Positions 22,330 to 33,445 of a stretch of 64,000 nucleotides of DNA are shown here, piece after piece. The notes beneath the pieces are model-generated. The model was not told the origin of the DNA, searched no databases, and worked only from the letters and a program-made list of their open reading frames with translations. This DNA is from Argentina anserina. Lineage: Eukaryota > Streptophyta > Magnoliopsida > Rosales > Rosaceae. The number at the start of each line of letters is the position of its first letter. The stretch's first letter is position 1. The position numbers were made by a program, and so were the translations under genes. The DNA lies in the NCBI RefSeq assembly GCF_933775445.1, contig NC_065875.1, forward strand, positions 12,599,001 to 12,663,000. Reading direction: 5' to 3'.

Positions 22330-24360
22330 GCAACAAATAATATAGCCCGTTTGTAACTATTTATGTAACTATGATAACACAAAAAATTGTGTTGTAACTT
22401 GTAACTGTCTTCGTAACTGTGTTCATAACTTTGTTTCTATTAAGTAACTATTTGATAAATGTGTAGAAATTACACATACAATAGGTGCAATGTTGAGGGA
22501 TACAGAAACGTCGGCCAATATGCCAGGACAACCATTTTACAGTAATTTCCCTTAAACACACTCTACTTAAAAATACATAGATTTTGAGATTTTAACCATT
22601 ACCCAATTGTTACAAGTATATGTTGTTAAGTTCTTGTAATGTTACTTCAAGTATTGGCTAGTTTGTGAGTGAAATTGAAGTAAATTAATCATGTAATCAC
22701 CCAATTAATCAAGTAACAACTAACTACTCAAGTAACTTCTCGTGTAACTACTCAAGTTATTGGCTACTACTTATGTAATTAGTTTTGTAACTACAAAGTT
22801 ATTGGTCATGCGCTTGATTATTTCCAGGGTATATGTAACGCCCCAAACTGTACCTCACCAACCTAAATACGTCACAGTGTTGTGTAACTAACGATGTAAC
22901 TACTCAATTATTTGTTAACTACTCATGTAACTGGTCATAGAACTAATAAAGTAATTGGTTAATGATGTAACTTGACTACTATGTTATTGATCATGTCACT
23001 ACTCAGGTAATAACTTATGTAATTGGACATGTAATTACGGTGGTAACTGATTATATAACTAAATATTTCTAGTGTGTTGTTGCATGAAAACATTATGTGT
23101 CTGACCATGTAAATGATCATGTAACAGGTCATGTAACTATTTACGTAACTGATTTGTAACTAGCCATAAACTAGTCATGTATGTGTGATTGCCAATGTAA
23201 CTGGTAATATAACCAGGCTACTCAAGTAACTTCTTATGTAACTACACAAGTAATTGGCCACTAATTATGTAACTGGTTTTGTAACTATAAATTTATTGAT
23301 CATGCACCCGGTTATTTACAAGGTATATGTAACGCCCTAAACTGCAGCTCACCAGCCTAAGTACGTTACAGTGTCATGTAACTGGCGATGTAACTACTCG
23401 ATTATTTTTTAACTACTCATGTAACTCGTCGTGAAACTAATAAGTATTTGGTTAATGATGTAACTTGACTACTATGTTATTGATCATGTCACTACTCTGG
23501 TAATAACTTATGTAACTGGACATGTAACTATTGTAAATATTTCTAGTGTGCACTGCATGAAAACATTGTGTCCGACCATGTAAATGGTCACGTAACAGGT
23601 CATGTAACTATTTACATAACTAGCCATATAACTAGCCATGTAACTCGAATTGTCAATGTAACTGGTAGTGTGCTTGCTAATGTAATTGCCAATTGAAGTT
23701 ACTGGCAATGCATGTAAGTTCAATTAGTTACTTTGCCAATAGTTACGTTATTTTCAAATTGTTGCTAATAAAGCGTTTTGACCATATGCATAGCAACTTG
23801 TTATTAGTTTGTAATTGATCATGTAACTAGCAATGTAACTATCGTGTAACTAGTAGTGCTACCAGATATGTAACATGCAGTCTTGCAAATGGTTTGAAAC
23901 TAATCATGTACTGGCTAAGTAATGTGGCATCATGTACCGGTCGTATAACCGGAAGAATCATGAAAAAGTTGGAATATAACCTCAACAAGAAACTTGCTCG
24001 TTAGTATAAAAACATATTTTTACATGTCAATTTTGTAACTATCATGCAACGGTAATGCGTATTGTAATAATAATTATAGTGACATGCATAGTTACAATAG
24101 TAATTATAATGATATATAGTACATAGTTACAATAATAGTCATAAATCTACTTGACATTATGTCAGTTACAATAGTAATCAAAACAATCATAACGGGCAAA
24201 ATGATAACTACATGGCCAGATTGAGTGATAATTATTTCAGTATGTTTGGATAAATGTATTAACATAAAGTAATTGTCTTGGTAATTATATTGATGTTAAG
24301 TGACTGTATGGGTAACTTGCTATGTAACTGTTAATAATTATTTGGTAACTGTCTCGGTGA
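22330..24360. repeat. GTAACT-motif satellite, with a ~500-bp tandem duplication inside
   Basis: The words GTAACT, CATGTAACT and close variants recur dozens of times at irregular 8-25 bp spacing across 2 kb. A longer unit is duplicated in tandem: 22727-23215 and 23225-23645 share blocks such as GGTATATGTAACGCCC, TTGACTACTATGTTATTGA and GTAACAGGTCATGTAAC in the same order. Spacer lengths vary and the words are too short for CRISPR repeats. No coding frame is present. Origin unknown. Confidence 0.85.
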
Positions 24361-24397
24361 CTATCTATGTCTCCTCATCAACCCAAAAAGATCCAAC

Positions 24398-24581
24398 TGG
24401 TGTAGGATGAAATAATTGTGTATTATTGAATGATATGGTGGCCTATATATAGGCATTTACAAAACCACAATCCCGTAGGATTCGGAGTCCTAATCTATTA
24501 CGGAGATGCTAATCTATCTCCTAATGGGAAACCTATTATGCTAAGACACACACAAGGGTAGAATAGTAATTCTCCGGAACA
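24398..24581 (-). repeat. Copia-2 3' LTR (left in window)
   Basis: 184 bp, TG...CA. It is preceded by the CCAAC target duplication and followed by CTCCCCCTTGTGT (24582-24594), which on the minus strand is the polypurine tract. Confidence 0.92.
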
Positions 24582-24764
24582 CTCCCCCTTGTGTCGCATG
24601 CCTAGGTTGCATGGCGCACAACGTTGCCTCGGTAAAAATCTTGTCAAGCAAAACAAAATCTCTTGGGTAAAACAAAAGCTTGACCGAAGGGAAAAAGAGC
24701 ACAACGCACCAACTACTTAAGGATCTTAACATGTGATGTAGACTCTTCCTGAAGTCTACCAAAC

Positions 24765-27700
24765 TCTAGTGTTCCGATAAACGGCGCATGCCAATGCTCT
24801 TCACATGTTTCACAAAAGTAGATTTAGGCAAAGACTTGGTGAACAAATCCGTAACATTGGATTCTGAACTCACTTGATTGATCTGAACATTCAAGAACTT
24901 CTATTGTTGAACGTTGTAGAAGAACTTAGGCGAAATATGCTTGGTGTTGTCTCCCTTGATGAAACCTAACTTTGTCTGCTCTATGCAAGCAGCATTATCT
25001 TCATAAATGCACGTAGGTTGATCAGTTGTAGAGACTAATCCACAAGAATCACGAACATGGTGAACAAGTGATCGTAGCCAAACGCATTCTTTAACTGCTT
25101 CATGGAGAGCGATGATCTCCGCGTGATTCGAAGAAGTAGCAACAAGAGTTTGCTTAGTGGATCTCCAAGATATCGCCGTATTCCCAATGGTAAACACATA
25201 ACCGGTTTGAGAACGAGCCTTGTGAGGGTCAGAGAGGTACCCTGCGTCGGCATAACCAACTAACAAGTTGTTTGGAGTCTTTGCATCGGGGAAAAGAGCT
25301 GCACGGGACCGGTTGCTGCTCTCGGCACCGTGCACGGTCTCCACGCCATGGCGACCGGCGGCGTCGTTGCGGCGTACGGCGGCAAGACCGGGGTCGGCGA
25401 CGGCGGTGGTGTGGGGAGATACCGTGGCGGTGTTCTCTCTGCAATAGGGGTAGAACAATCCCATGTCAAGGGAACCTTTCAAGTATCGAAACAAATGCTT
25501 GATTCCATTCCAATGACGTAGCGTAGGCGTGGAGCTAAATCTAGCTAATAAGTTCACTGCGAAAGATATGTCCGGTCTAGTGCATTGAGCAAGATATAAT
25601 AGTGCCCCAATCGCACTAAAGTATGGGACTTCAAGACCAAGAACTTCTTCATCATCCTCTTTAGGACGGAAGGGATCCTTCTTGATATCTAGACTTCGGA
25701 CGACCATGGGAGTAGACAATGGACTGCATAGGTCCATATTGAAACGTCGAAGCATCTTCTGCGTGTAATTTGACTGATGCACTAAGTTGCCGTCTGGCCT
25801 ATGCACAAGCTCAAGGCCGAGACAGAATTTCGTCCTCCCTAGGTCTTTCATCTCAAATTCCGACTTCAAATAAGACACGGTCTCTTCAATCTCATCAAGA
25901 GTACCGATTATGTTCATGTCATCAACGTAGACCGCAACGATGACGAATCCGGAATTTGTCTTTCGTATGAACACGCATGGGCATAGTTCATCATTCTTGT
26001 AACCCCTTCTCACCAAGTATTGATGCAACCGATTGTACCACATTCTTCCGGATTGCTTTAACCCGTACAATGAACGACGTAATCTGACTGCATGAGCACT
26101 CCGTGGTCTGGAGGCACTTGATTGAGGTAAAGGTAGTCCCTCTGGAGCTTTCATGTATATCTCTGCGTCAAGATCCCCATAGAGATAAGCTGTGACCACA
26201 TCCATAAGCTGCATGTTTAGTCTTTCGGACACTACTAGACTAATAAGGTAGCGGAAGGTAATGATGTCCATAACAGGAGAATAAGTCTCTTCATAGTCAA
26301 TACCAGGTCGATGTGAGAATCCTTGCGCCACGAGTCTTGCCTTATAGCGCACGATCTCGTTCATCTCATTACGCTTACGAACGAAGACCCATTTATGTCC
26401 AACAGGTTTGATATCTCTTGGAGTCAATTCAACATTTCCGAAGACTTCTCGCTTCGCTAATGAGTCAAATTCTACCTGGATTGCTTCCTTCCACTTCGGC
26501 CAATCTGCTCTGCGTTCGCATTCAGCTACAGAGCGAGGTTCAACGTCGTCTTCAGATATGATCTCATGTGCGACGGAATAAGCGAAAACGTCATCAATGC
26601 ATGTAGTGGCTCGGTTTCGGACCGACTGCTCACTTGTGTAGTTCACTGAGATTTCGTTGTTCTCTGGCATCAAACAAGGTTCCATAGCGTCCCACGGTAA
26701 CACTTGAGTTGATTCATGGACATAGCTATAATCAGAGATAGCTTCATACGATGGTGATTCATCGTTGATGACGCGTTGTGCCTTAGTCGTTCGCTTCTTT
26801 CTAGGTTTTGAATCCCTAGAGTTTATCGGTCTCCCCCTTTTCCTTTGAGGAGCCAAGGCCGAAGCTGCTCCATGCCGGGCCATCTCGGCATCGTCGCCAC
26901 AAGGGGCGCCGGCAACACCACGGCGTACGGTGGTGCCGCCGCCGGCCTCAGTCCCACTGTCAGGGGCGGTGCCAACGTTGCTAGGTCCAGGAGCTTGTCT
27001 TCCACGCTTGTATTTCGGGACATCCAACCGTGCCGGTACGTTCGCAGCGGGTATGTTTGATCTCGTCACTTTAGCAATATCTATAAAGCCGTCGGGCATC
27101 GAATCCGCGACTTTCTGGAGGTCGATAATGTGTTGCACTGCTAACTCGCTTTGAGCAGTGCGGGGATCATAATGAGACATAGTGGGGACACACCACGTCA
27201 ATTCCCGACGTTCATTTGGAATGATAACATTCCCATCTCCCCCTAACGACGGGAAGCATGTCTCATCAAAGTGACAATATGCAAATCTTGCAGTAAAGAG
27301 ATCTCCGGTGGTTGGTTCTAAGTAGCGGACAATCGTTGGGAAATTATAGCCAACGTAGATACCTAATCGTCTCTGAGGACCCATCTTAGTACGCAGCGGA
27401 GGCGTAATAGGCACATAAACGGCGCAACCAAAGATGCGTAAGTGTGAAATATTGGGTTCGTAACCAGTTACCATTTGGTACGCACTAAACGCTTGGTTAG
27501 CCGCGGGTCGGAAACGAATAAGTGTCGCTACATGCAACACTGCATATCCCCACGCAGAGACCGGCAAGTTAGTACCCATAACCATTGCCCGAGCAACAAG
27601 CTGAATACGCTTGATGGTAGCCTCTGCTAGACCGTTCTGTGAATGAACATGAGGAATGGGATGTTCAACTTCGATCCCAATAGACATGCAGTAATCATCA

Positions 27701-28738
27701 AAAGTTTTGGAGGTGAATTCTCCAGCATTATCCAAACGAATGGATTTGATAGGATAATCGGGGTGGTGAGCCCGAAGTTTGATGATCTCAGCTAATAACT
27801 TAGCAAATGCAGCATTCCTTTTGGATAGCAAAGCGACGTGTGACCAACGCGTCGATGCATCAACCAATACCATAAAATATCGAAAAGGTTCGCATTTTGG
27901 TTGAATAGGTCCACAAATGTCACCTTGGATACGTTGTAAAAATGGAATGTTCTCGGTCGAAGCTTTAGCAAAAGAAGGAATGCCTTGAAATTTAGCAAGA
28001 GAACAAGCTTTGCAAAACGAGCGATAGGCATCAGAAATTTTCATGGAGGCATTCGAAAGCACGGGAGGCATCACAAGCTCCTGTGAAGGAGGGGATGCCG
28101 CCACCGACGGCATGAAAGCCGTGGAGCTGCCGAGTGAGGCATGCTCGGCCACACCATGCAGTGCATGGGTAGGCACGGCCTCACCGTGCGGAGCACGGGT
28201 GAGTTGATCCTCCAATTGCTTTCGTGACTTGAAAAATGGATGACCGTGTGAATTCTTAAGAATTCTAATCATCATATCACGTCCAGGGCATGCCAAAGCA
28301 TATAAGAGTCCGAATCACAAAAGTTGCGTTCAACCGCATATGATTCAAAGATCCGAATGGAAGTAAGATACAAACCATTCCCAAGACTCTTCATCTTCTC
28401 TGAGATGCGGCGATGACCTGCTTTCTCAGAGGTAACACAAAGATATTCCTCTCCATTCTCAACATAAGTATCGAGGTGAAAACCATTGGCACGTATGTCC
28501 TTAAAACTTAGCAAGGTGCGGGGAGACTCGGCGCATAAAGAGCGTCTACGACGTTAAGAGTCGTACCATTAGGCAACATGAAAGAAGCAATGCCTCTTCC
28601 TTGAATGATGGATTTCGAGCCAGTCATTGTAGTCATCGAAGAAGTCGAAAACACTAGATCCGTGAACAACTGCATGTGCCGTAGGACAGTGTGGGTGGTT
28701 CCGCAATCAGCTAGATATTCGATTTCACCGCGGGACAT
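24765..28738 (-). pseudogene. Copia-2 pol (protease, integrase, RT, RNase H), broken by frameshifts and a stop
   Basis: The protease piece (28738-28508) carries ADCGTTH, a variant of the usual D-S/T-G site. A frame change near 28510 and another near 28290 (within the LWHA...CPGRDMM pre-integrase motif) split the N-terminal part. A 1131-residue stretch (28296-24901) follows: integrase with GDICGP, RLDNAGEF and NGLAEA, so the three acidic DDE residues are present; then RT with YKARLVAQGF, DVVTAYLYGD, LYGLKQSG and YVDD; then RNase H with GYADAGY and EDNAACI. A TAG at 24901 interrupts, after which the same frame continues to about 24765 with an LFTKSLP-type C-terminal motif. A Pro/Arg-rich linker precedes RNase H. 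The YVDD and DDE motifs suggest fairly recent activity. Confidence 0.93.
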
Positions 28739-29401
28739 CTACAAAATGACAATTAAGAGAGTCAGCGACGCGGGAACAATTCTATACAATACGTCGTAGG
28801 ATATTGTAAGAATGGGAATCGGAACAAAGGTCGATCCCATCGAATGTATCACATGGAAATAGTACTACATTCTTCAACTAAAGAGTTGGAAATCATGGTA
28901 TTGAAGCAGTGAAATACCAAACAGTAAACTAGGGTGGTAGAAACCATCCAAAAATGGTGTGGATACACACACAAAGAGTGCCGGTGAGTGCATATAACAG
29001 ACTTGGAGAAAATCGGAAAAACGAACCGGAAAACCATGTCAAAATGACTCAAAACCGGGTGAATTTTGGACGAGGAAAACGTGGCAGCAGGGACTGCTGA
29101 AACAAGGTCCAAAATCACAATGTAGTGCTATTGGGGTCCCATGTAACCCAAAAGCGTCCAATTTAAAAACCACGTGAGTTGCACACGTTGATCATCATGG
29201 TAAGTGTAAGGTAAATAAAATTCTCAAAGAGATCGTCTTGTAAGCAAGAGAATGAGAAATTTTATTGAATGCCAATCTTTAATACATCACACATGAACTT
29301 CTAATTCCAAAATCAAAAGACTATTACAAAGTCAATGAAAATAACAATGGCGGTCGGCCATAACAATACTTGAAATCATAGAGCTAAAGAAGCTAAAACA
29401 A
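28739..29401 (-). other. Non-coding gap between gag and pol of copia-2
   Basis: About 660 bp without a protein. Its equivalent in copia-1 (about 8160-8947) is conserved in part, including an AACTCACGTGGTTTTTAAA-type stretch, so it is a feature of the family and not a late insertion. How pol is expressed across it (splicing, internal initiation) is not evident. Confidence 0.65.
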
Positions 29402-30468
29402 CTAATCAAAGTCAGGAGTATCCATGGTAGCGGCCGGAGGCCTAGCCTTAGAAACAAGGGGCTCGGGCTTCATGGAGATATGGTGAGTCTCGATCTCATG
29501 GTCCTCATCCACATGATTCGATTCGGGTTGTAGAAACTTCTTGTAGGCGGAGTAAGCCTTGATCATCTCTTTGCTAGCGCGACAATCGCGACTAAAGTAA
29601 TTAAAAGAGCCACATTTGAAGCATGGAGACTTGCCATTACCGGAAGTGGAGGCATGAGGAGGCGCACGGCCTCCTTGAATTTTGGGATGGGGATGGCCTC
29701 CCCCAGAGGGTGCGGCGCCGCCACCATCACGGGTCCAAGTATTGGACCGAGGCCGAGACCGGCCTTGTTGCCTCCCACCACGAGAGTTGTTGTTTTGGTG
29801 CTGGTATAGAGCGTTCCTTGATTGATTCTTTTGCTTAGGAGCTTTCCCATAGTTAGACTGTGGCGTAGAAATTCTTTTAGTGCCAACAGGTCTATTGTTA
29901 TTGTTGAGGAGGATCTCAGAATGTCTCTCCTTCTTAGCCAAGAGCGCCATTAAGTCGGCGAAAGACCGGATCTTCCCTTCCTCTACATGAGTGCGGTACG
30001 TATGAGCTTGAACCTCATAGTTGATTGAAAACGTGTCCAATGTCTTATTGAGAAGATCTAGGTCGGTCTTGATGACACCAACGGTGCCAAGATTGGATTC
30101 AAGCATAGCATATCCTGATTGAAATCATCCACTCTCTTATAGTCCAATAGACGGATGTTATCCCATCTAACGGTCAATTCAAGAAGAAGCTTATCATGAA
30201 CGTTCTTGTACCGCAAGCATAGTTTGTCCCATAATTCTTTAGGATCTTTTACGTTCAAGTATTGCCTCTTGAGAGTTGCATGGATGTGACGTCTCATAAA
30301 GATGAGAGTCTGAGTCTTAGCCATGGGTGGGAAATCAGTAGGAGGGTCGGCAAACATGCCTTCGATCCCTCGGCTCTCGAAAGCGAGCTCCATGTCGGAA
30401 ACCCAGCGGTGGTATTCCTTTCCTTCTAAATCAAGAAGGCCAAATTCCGGTCGAGATGGCGATGACAT
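29402..30468 (-). pseudogene. Copia-2 gag, frameshifted
   Basis: The start at 30468 reads MSSPSRPEFGLLDLEGKEYH, followed by retrotransposon gag helices including KELWDKLCLRYKN. A frameshift near 30100 moves the reading frame into the 234-residue piece (30106-29402), with an Asn/Arg/Gly-rich basic region and a zinc knuckle CFKCGSFNYFSRDC. The knuckle histidine is replaced by tyrosine, which would weaken zinc binding. The nucleocapsid would bind the genomic RNA during particle assembly. Confidence 0.9.
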
Positions 30469-31250
30469 CTACAAAACGAATACGGAATCGATTAGATTCA
30501 AGTATAATAGGAATTAGAAGGGGTGACGTATTTGGTCACAAGAAAAATCGATGCAAGCGGCGATACTCATGATCGCACCCAAAACAGCAGTGCACTCAGG
30601 CGACCACACGAAAATCCATTAACTTCCCTTTCAAACGATCGTGACTCCCCCAGGACCCTCACACAGTAAACATCGACCAAGAGGGGAAACTCATCCCTCT
30701 ATAGTCTCATCAGCGTTATAAGAAAGGCCGGAATTAAGACAAGAAGAAGGCTAATAGCGCCCGATATAATATATCTATACGTTCAAAAGCGGGAACGTTT
30801 ATGAAAAATTTACCTTTGAAGGTTTCTAGTATACGGGAGTAGCTTCTCTTGAGCGAAGTCCTTGCTTGTGAATTTCACGTTTCTTGCGTGAATATGCGGG
30901 AGGAGCAATTTTGAATGCTTTGATGCGGAGACTTGCGGGGTAAAAAGATGTTTTTTGCGGAGAGAATGCGGAAGAGACCATGCGGGGCTACGTGCAGGGG
31001 CTGCGTGCAAGGGCTGCAGGGGTCGCGAGCGGGGCTGTAGGGGTCGCGAGCGGGGCTGCAGCGGTTGCGAGAGGGGTTGCAGGGGTCGCGAGCGGGCGTG
31101 CAGGGGCTGTGTGCGGGGTGGGGAGCAGGGGCTGCAGGGGTCGCGAGGAGATGCCGAAGGCCGGAGACAACAGCGGTCGGCGGAGGAGAAGAAGAAAAAA
31201 TTTCTAGGGCACTAAAAAATTCAGGGTTTTAGGGCAACGTGCTGATAACG
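30469..31250 (-). other. Copia-2 leader with primer-binding site and GC-rich repeats
   Basis: The primer-site motif adjoins the LTR (31232-31250, minus-strand CGTTATCAGCACGTTGCCC). Irregular repeats of a 21-bp unit with core GGGGTCGCGAGCGGGGCTG lie at about 30985-31150. Leader sequence downstream aligns with copia-1 7260-7560. Confidence 0.8.
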
Positions 31251-31435
31251 TGGTGTAGGATGAAATAATTGTGTATTATTGAATGATATGGTGGCCTATA
31301 TATAGGCATTTACAAAACCACAATCTCGTAGGATTCGGTATCCTAATCTATTACGGAGATGCTAATCTATCTCCTAATGGGAAACCTATTAGGCTAAGCC
31401 ACACACAAGGGTAGAATAGTAATTCTCCCAGAACA
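31251..31435 (-). repeat. Copia-2 5' LTR (right in window)
   Basis: 185 bp, TG...CA, followed by CCAAC (31436-31440), the target duplication. Confidence 0.92.
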
Positions 31436-31440
31436 CCAAC

Positions 31441-32286
31441 GACTATTCACACAAAACTAATTTTCTCTTATGCATTTTATCAAACACCTTCTGTGCATCT
31501 ACCACTTTACCCATTTTGAACTACATATCAACCACATAGCACCCAACAAGCACAAAAAGATAACGAGATCTACTCAGGTCGAGGTTGAGCCATTGCCGTC
31601 AATGAGATCTTGTCAGCACTGTTGACGTCGAATTTCATGAAGACTTTCTCCAAGTGGGCAAATATTTGTGCACTTGTCGTGAACGACGGGAACTACATCA
31701 TCGTCAGCCGAACTGTGGCATCAGAAGAACAATGGAGGAGTGGACTTCTTCTTCTGGGAGAAGAGGGATTTGAAACCCATGAATTTATGAGAATTCGGGG
31801 AACCAAGTCAGATAAGCAAATAAGAGATATCTTCTTTTTTTTTTTTTTTGAAAAAAAGGTATAAAGGTTCGAGCAAAAAATGGAAACATCCCTTTTTTTA
31901 TCATTTCTTTAAAATGTAATGGATCATTTTATCATATATAGATATACACTTTAATAAGGTTCTTTTTTATCAAGTGACAAATAAGGTTTTTTTATATCAT
32001 TTCTACCTTCAAATGACCATTTTTATTAATTTCTTCTAATTATTTTGACTAGACCCCGTAAGCGTACTTTTACAATTGATATTATCTCATACTATCTTAT
32101 AAATGAGTCAAATCTCATCTCTTCCCAAGTGACTATCACCAAAACCATACTATTTATGTTTTATCTTATACTGATTTTTAGACTCTTTTGAATATATTGA
32201 ATAAGAGTTTTAAATTAGTATTAATATATGATCGATGATTCGGTACTTAATAGTTGAACCCCCCTAAAATTCAATCCAGTGGCTCC
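31441..32286. other. Unassigned sequence, no gene called
   Basis: This is the right flank of copia-2. A plus-strand frame at 31610-31864 (84 residues) ends in a phenylalanine run from a poly-T tract (31835-31851) and resembles nothing I know. The rest is AT-rich. The copy B match resumes at 32287. Confidence 0.4.
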
Positions 32287-32339
32287 GACATTCTCATTAT
32301 GTAAGCTCAGTTCTCCCTAGTATAATGCATGGAAAGTTA

Positions 32340-32344
32340 ATCAT
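32340..32344. repeat. Copia-3 target site duplication, left
   Basis: AATCA here and at 39455-39459. Copy A has a single AATCA in the uninterrupted sequence TTGTTAATCATATATG near 2910, confirming the insertion point. Confidence 0.93.
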
Positions 32345-32847
32345 GTAAATTAAATTACATGATATGAGTACAAAACCAAAGATTATATGCATAACAACTA
32401 ATCGTTAACTTAGTGAATGAGATTTACTTACCATCTTCATGAACGACGACACCGTGATCCATTATGTCTTAATCCGAAGTCACAAGGTGCTAGGCAAAGT
32501 CTTCTGTTAGTCACTACTCTTTGCTTTCTCAATGGACAGAAACTCACGCAAATAACTCGTAGTGATAACAGCGACGTTTACCATCTATATATAGAGAATC
32601 TTTAACCCTTAAGAGTCCTTCCATTAAAGACATCTTGTAAGTTAAGTCATCTTATTTAGATTCCTAATTCAATACTGATTTGTAGTCTTGCTTCTAGACT
32701 TAAATTAAGATTCCTTACCATAATGATATAATATACGAAATCATTAGGAACTAGATTTGATACTATCTTTGTTTCCATGTAGAAATAGATTATGACATTA
32801 AACATGATAATCATATAATATGTTATATGTCCAAAATTGATCTAACA
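32345..32847 (-). repeat. Copia-3 3' LTR
   Basis: Plus-strand ends are TGTAAATTAA and GATCTAACA. The adjoining ATCTCCCACTTGG (32848-32860) is the polypurine tract on the minus strand. A TATATATAGAG stretch near 32585 may be core promoter. Confidence 0.93.
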
Positions 32848-33445
32848 ATCTCCCACTTGGACAATCACTTCTGGTTTATGAAAATCAAGTTCCTGTAATG
32901 TCAGAAACTACTACCTACTGTAGTGCGCGTTAGAAACAATTGAATCAAAAATCCCATCACAACATGGTCACCTTGCAGTTACTTATGCAGAACAAGAAAC
33001 GAGTTAAACTTTAACAAAAATGCAGAGTTTCTTTGCTACAACATAAGCTCTTGCAAAATACATATGTCTAAAACCTCAGTATTGAGATGTATATATAATG
33101 TGTATTAACAAATATATAATATATATACATCAAGTCCTACCGTATGTTCTAAAACCAGAACTTCAAGCAATAAACTGGACACCAATGACTTTATAACTTG
33201 CTTGAACCATATCATCATGCTAGACATGATTAAAGTCATCTGATATGCAAGTATATATACGACTGTAACTTATTTGTGTAAGGTTTTCAGAACCTAATGT
33301 AAAACTGTAGCATGCCATAACAATTCTGAAATACCTCAAGACTTTATTTAAAACAAAGGAAACTGTTATCACAAAGATAATTAAAACAAGAACTCGAAAC
33401 TTGTAAATTTTAGTTTGCTCATACTGGACTTAGCTCCCACTGACC

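Larger units (their letters stand above)
24398..31435 (-). mobile_element. Copia-2, Ty1-copia retrotransposon, nearly full length
   Basis: LTRs lie at 24398-24581 and 31251-31435, beginning TGGTGTAGGATG and ending GAACA on the plus strand. The target duplication CCAAC is exact (24393-24397 and 31436-31440). Reading on the minus strand: LTR, primer site, leader with minisatellite, gag (30468-29402), a 660-bp non-coding gap, protease/integrase/RT/RNase H (28738-24765), polypurine tract and LTR. LTRs differ at about 6-7 of 184 positions. A handful of frameshifts and a late stop make it non-autonomous as it stands, but it is far better preserved than copia-1. Confidence 0.95.

Noticed and set aside
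22330..24360. CRISPR-like array
   Set aside because: Words are 6-9 bp with irregular spacers and the sequence is plant nuclear; neither repeat length nor spacer uniformity fits.
24398..24400. LTR starting at TGTAGGATG with TSD ACTGG
   Set aside because: Moving the start three bases left to TGGTGTAGG gives an exact CCAAC duplication on both sides, so the first choice was wrong.
25229..25521. Plus- and alternative-frame arginine-rich open frames inside copia-2 pol
   Set aside because: They overlap the GC-rich linker before RNase H on the other strand and have no independent support.
31610..31864. 84-residue frame ending in a phenylalanine run
   Set aside because: The end is a poly-T tract, no homology is recognised and no splice context is seen.
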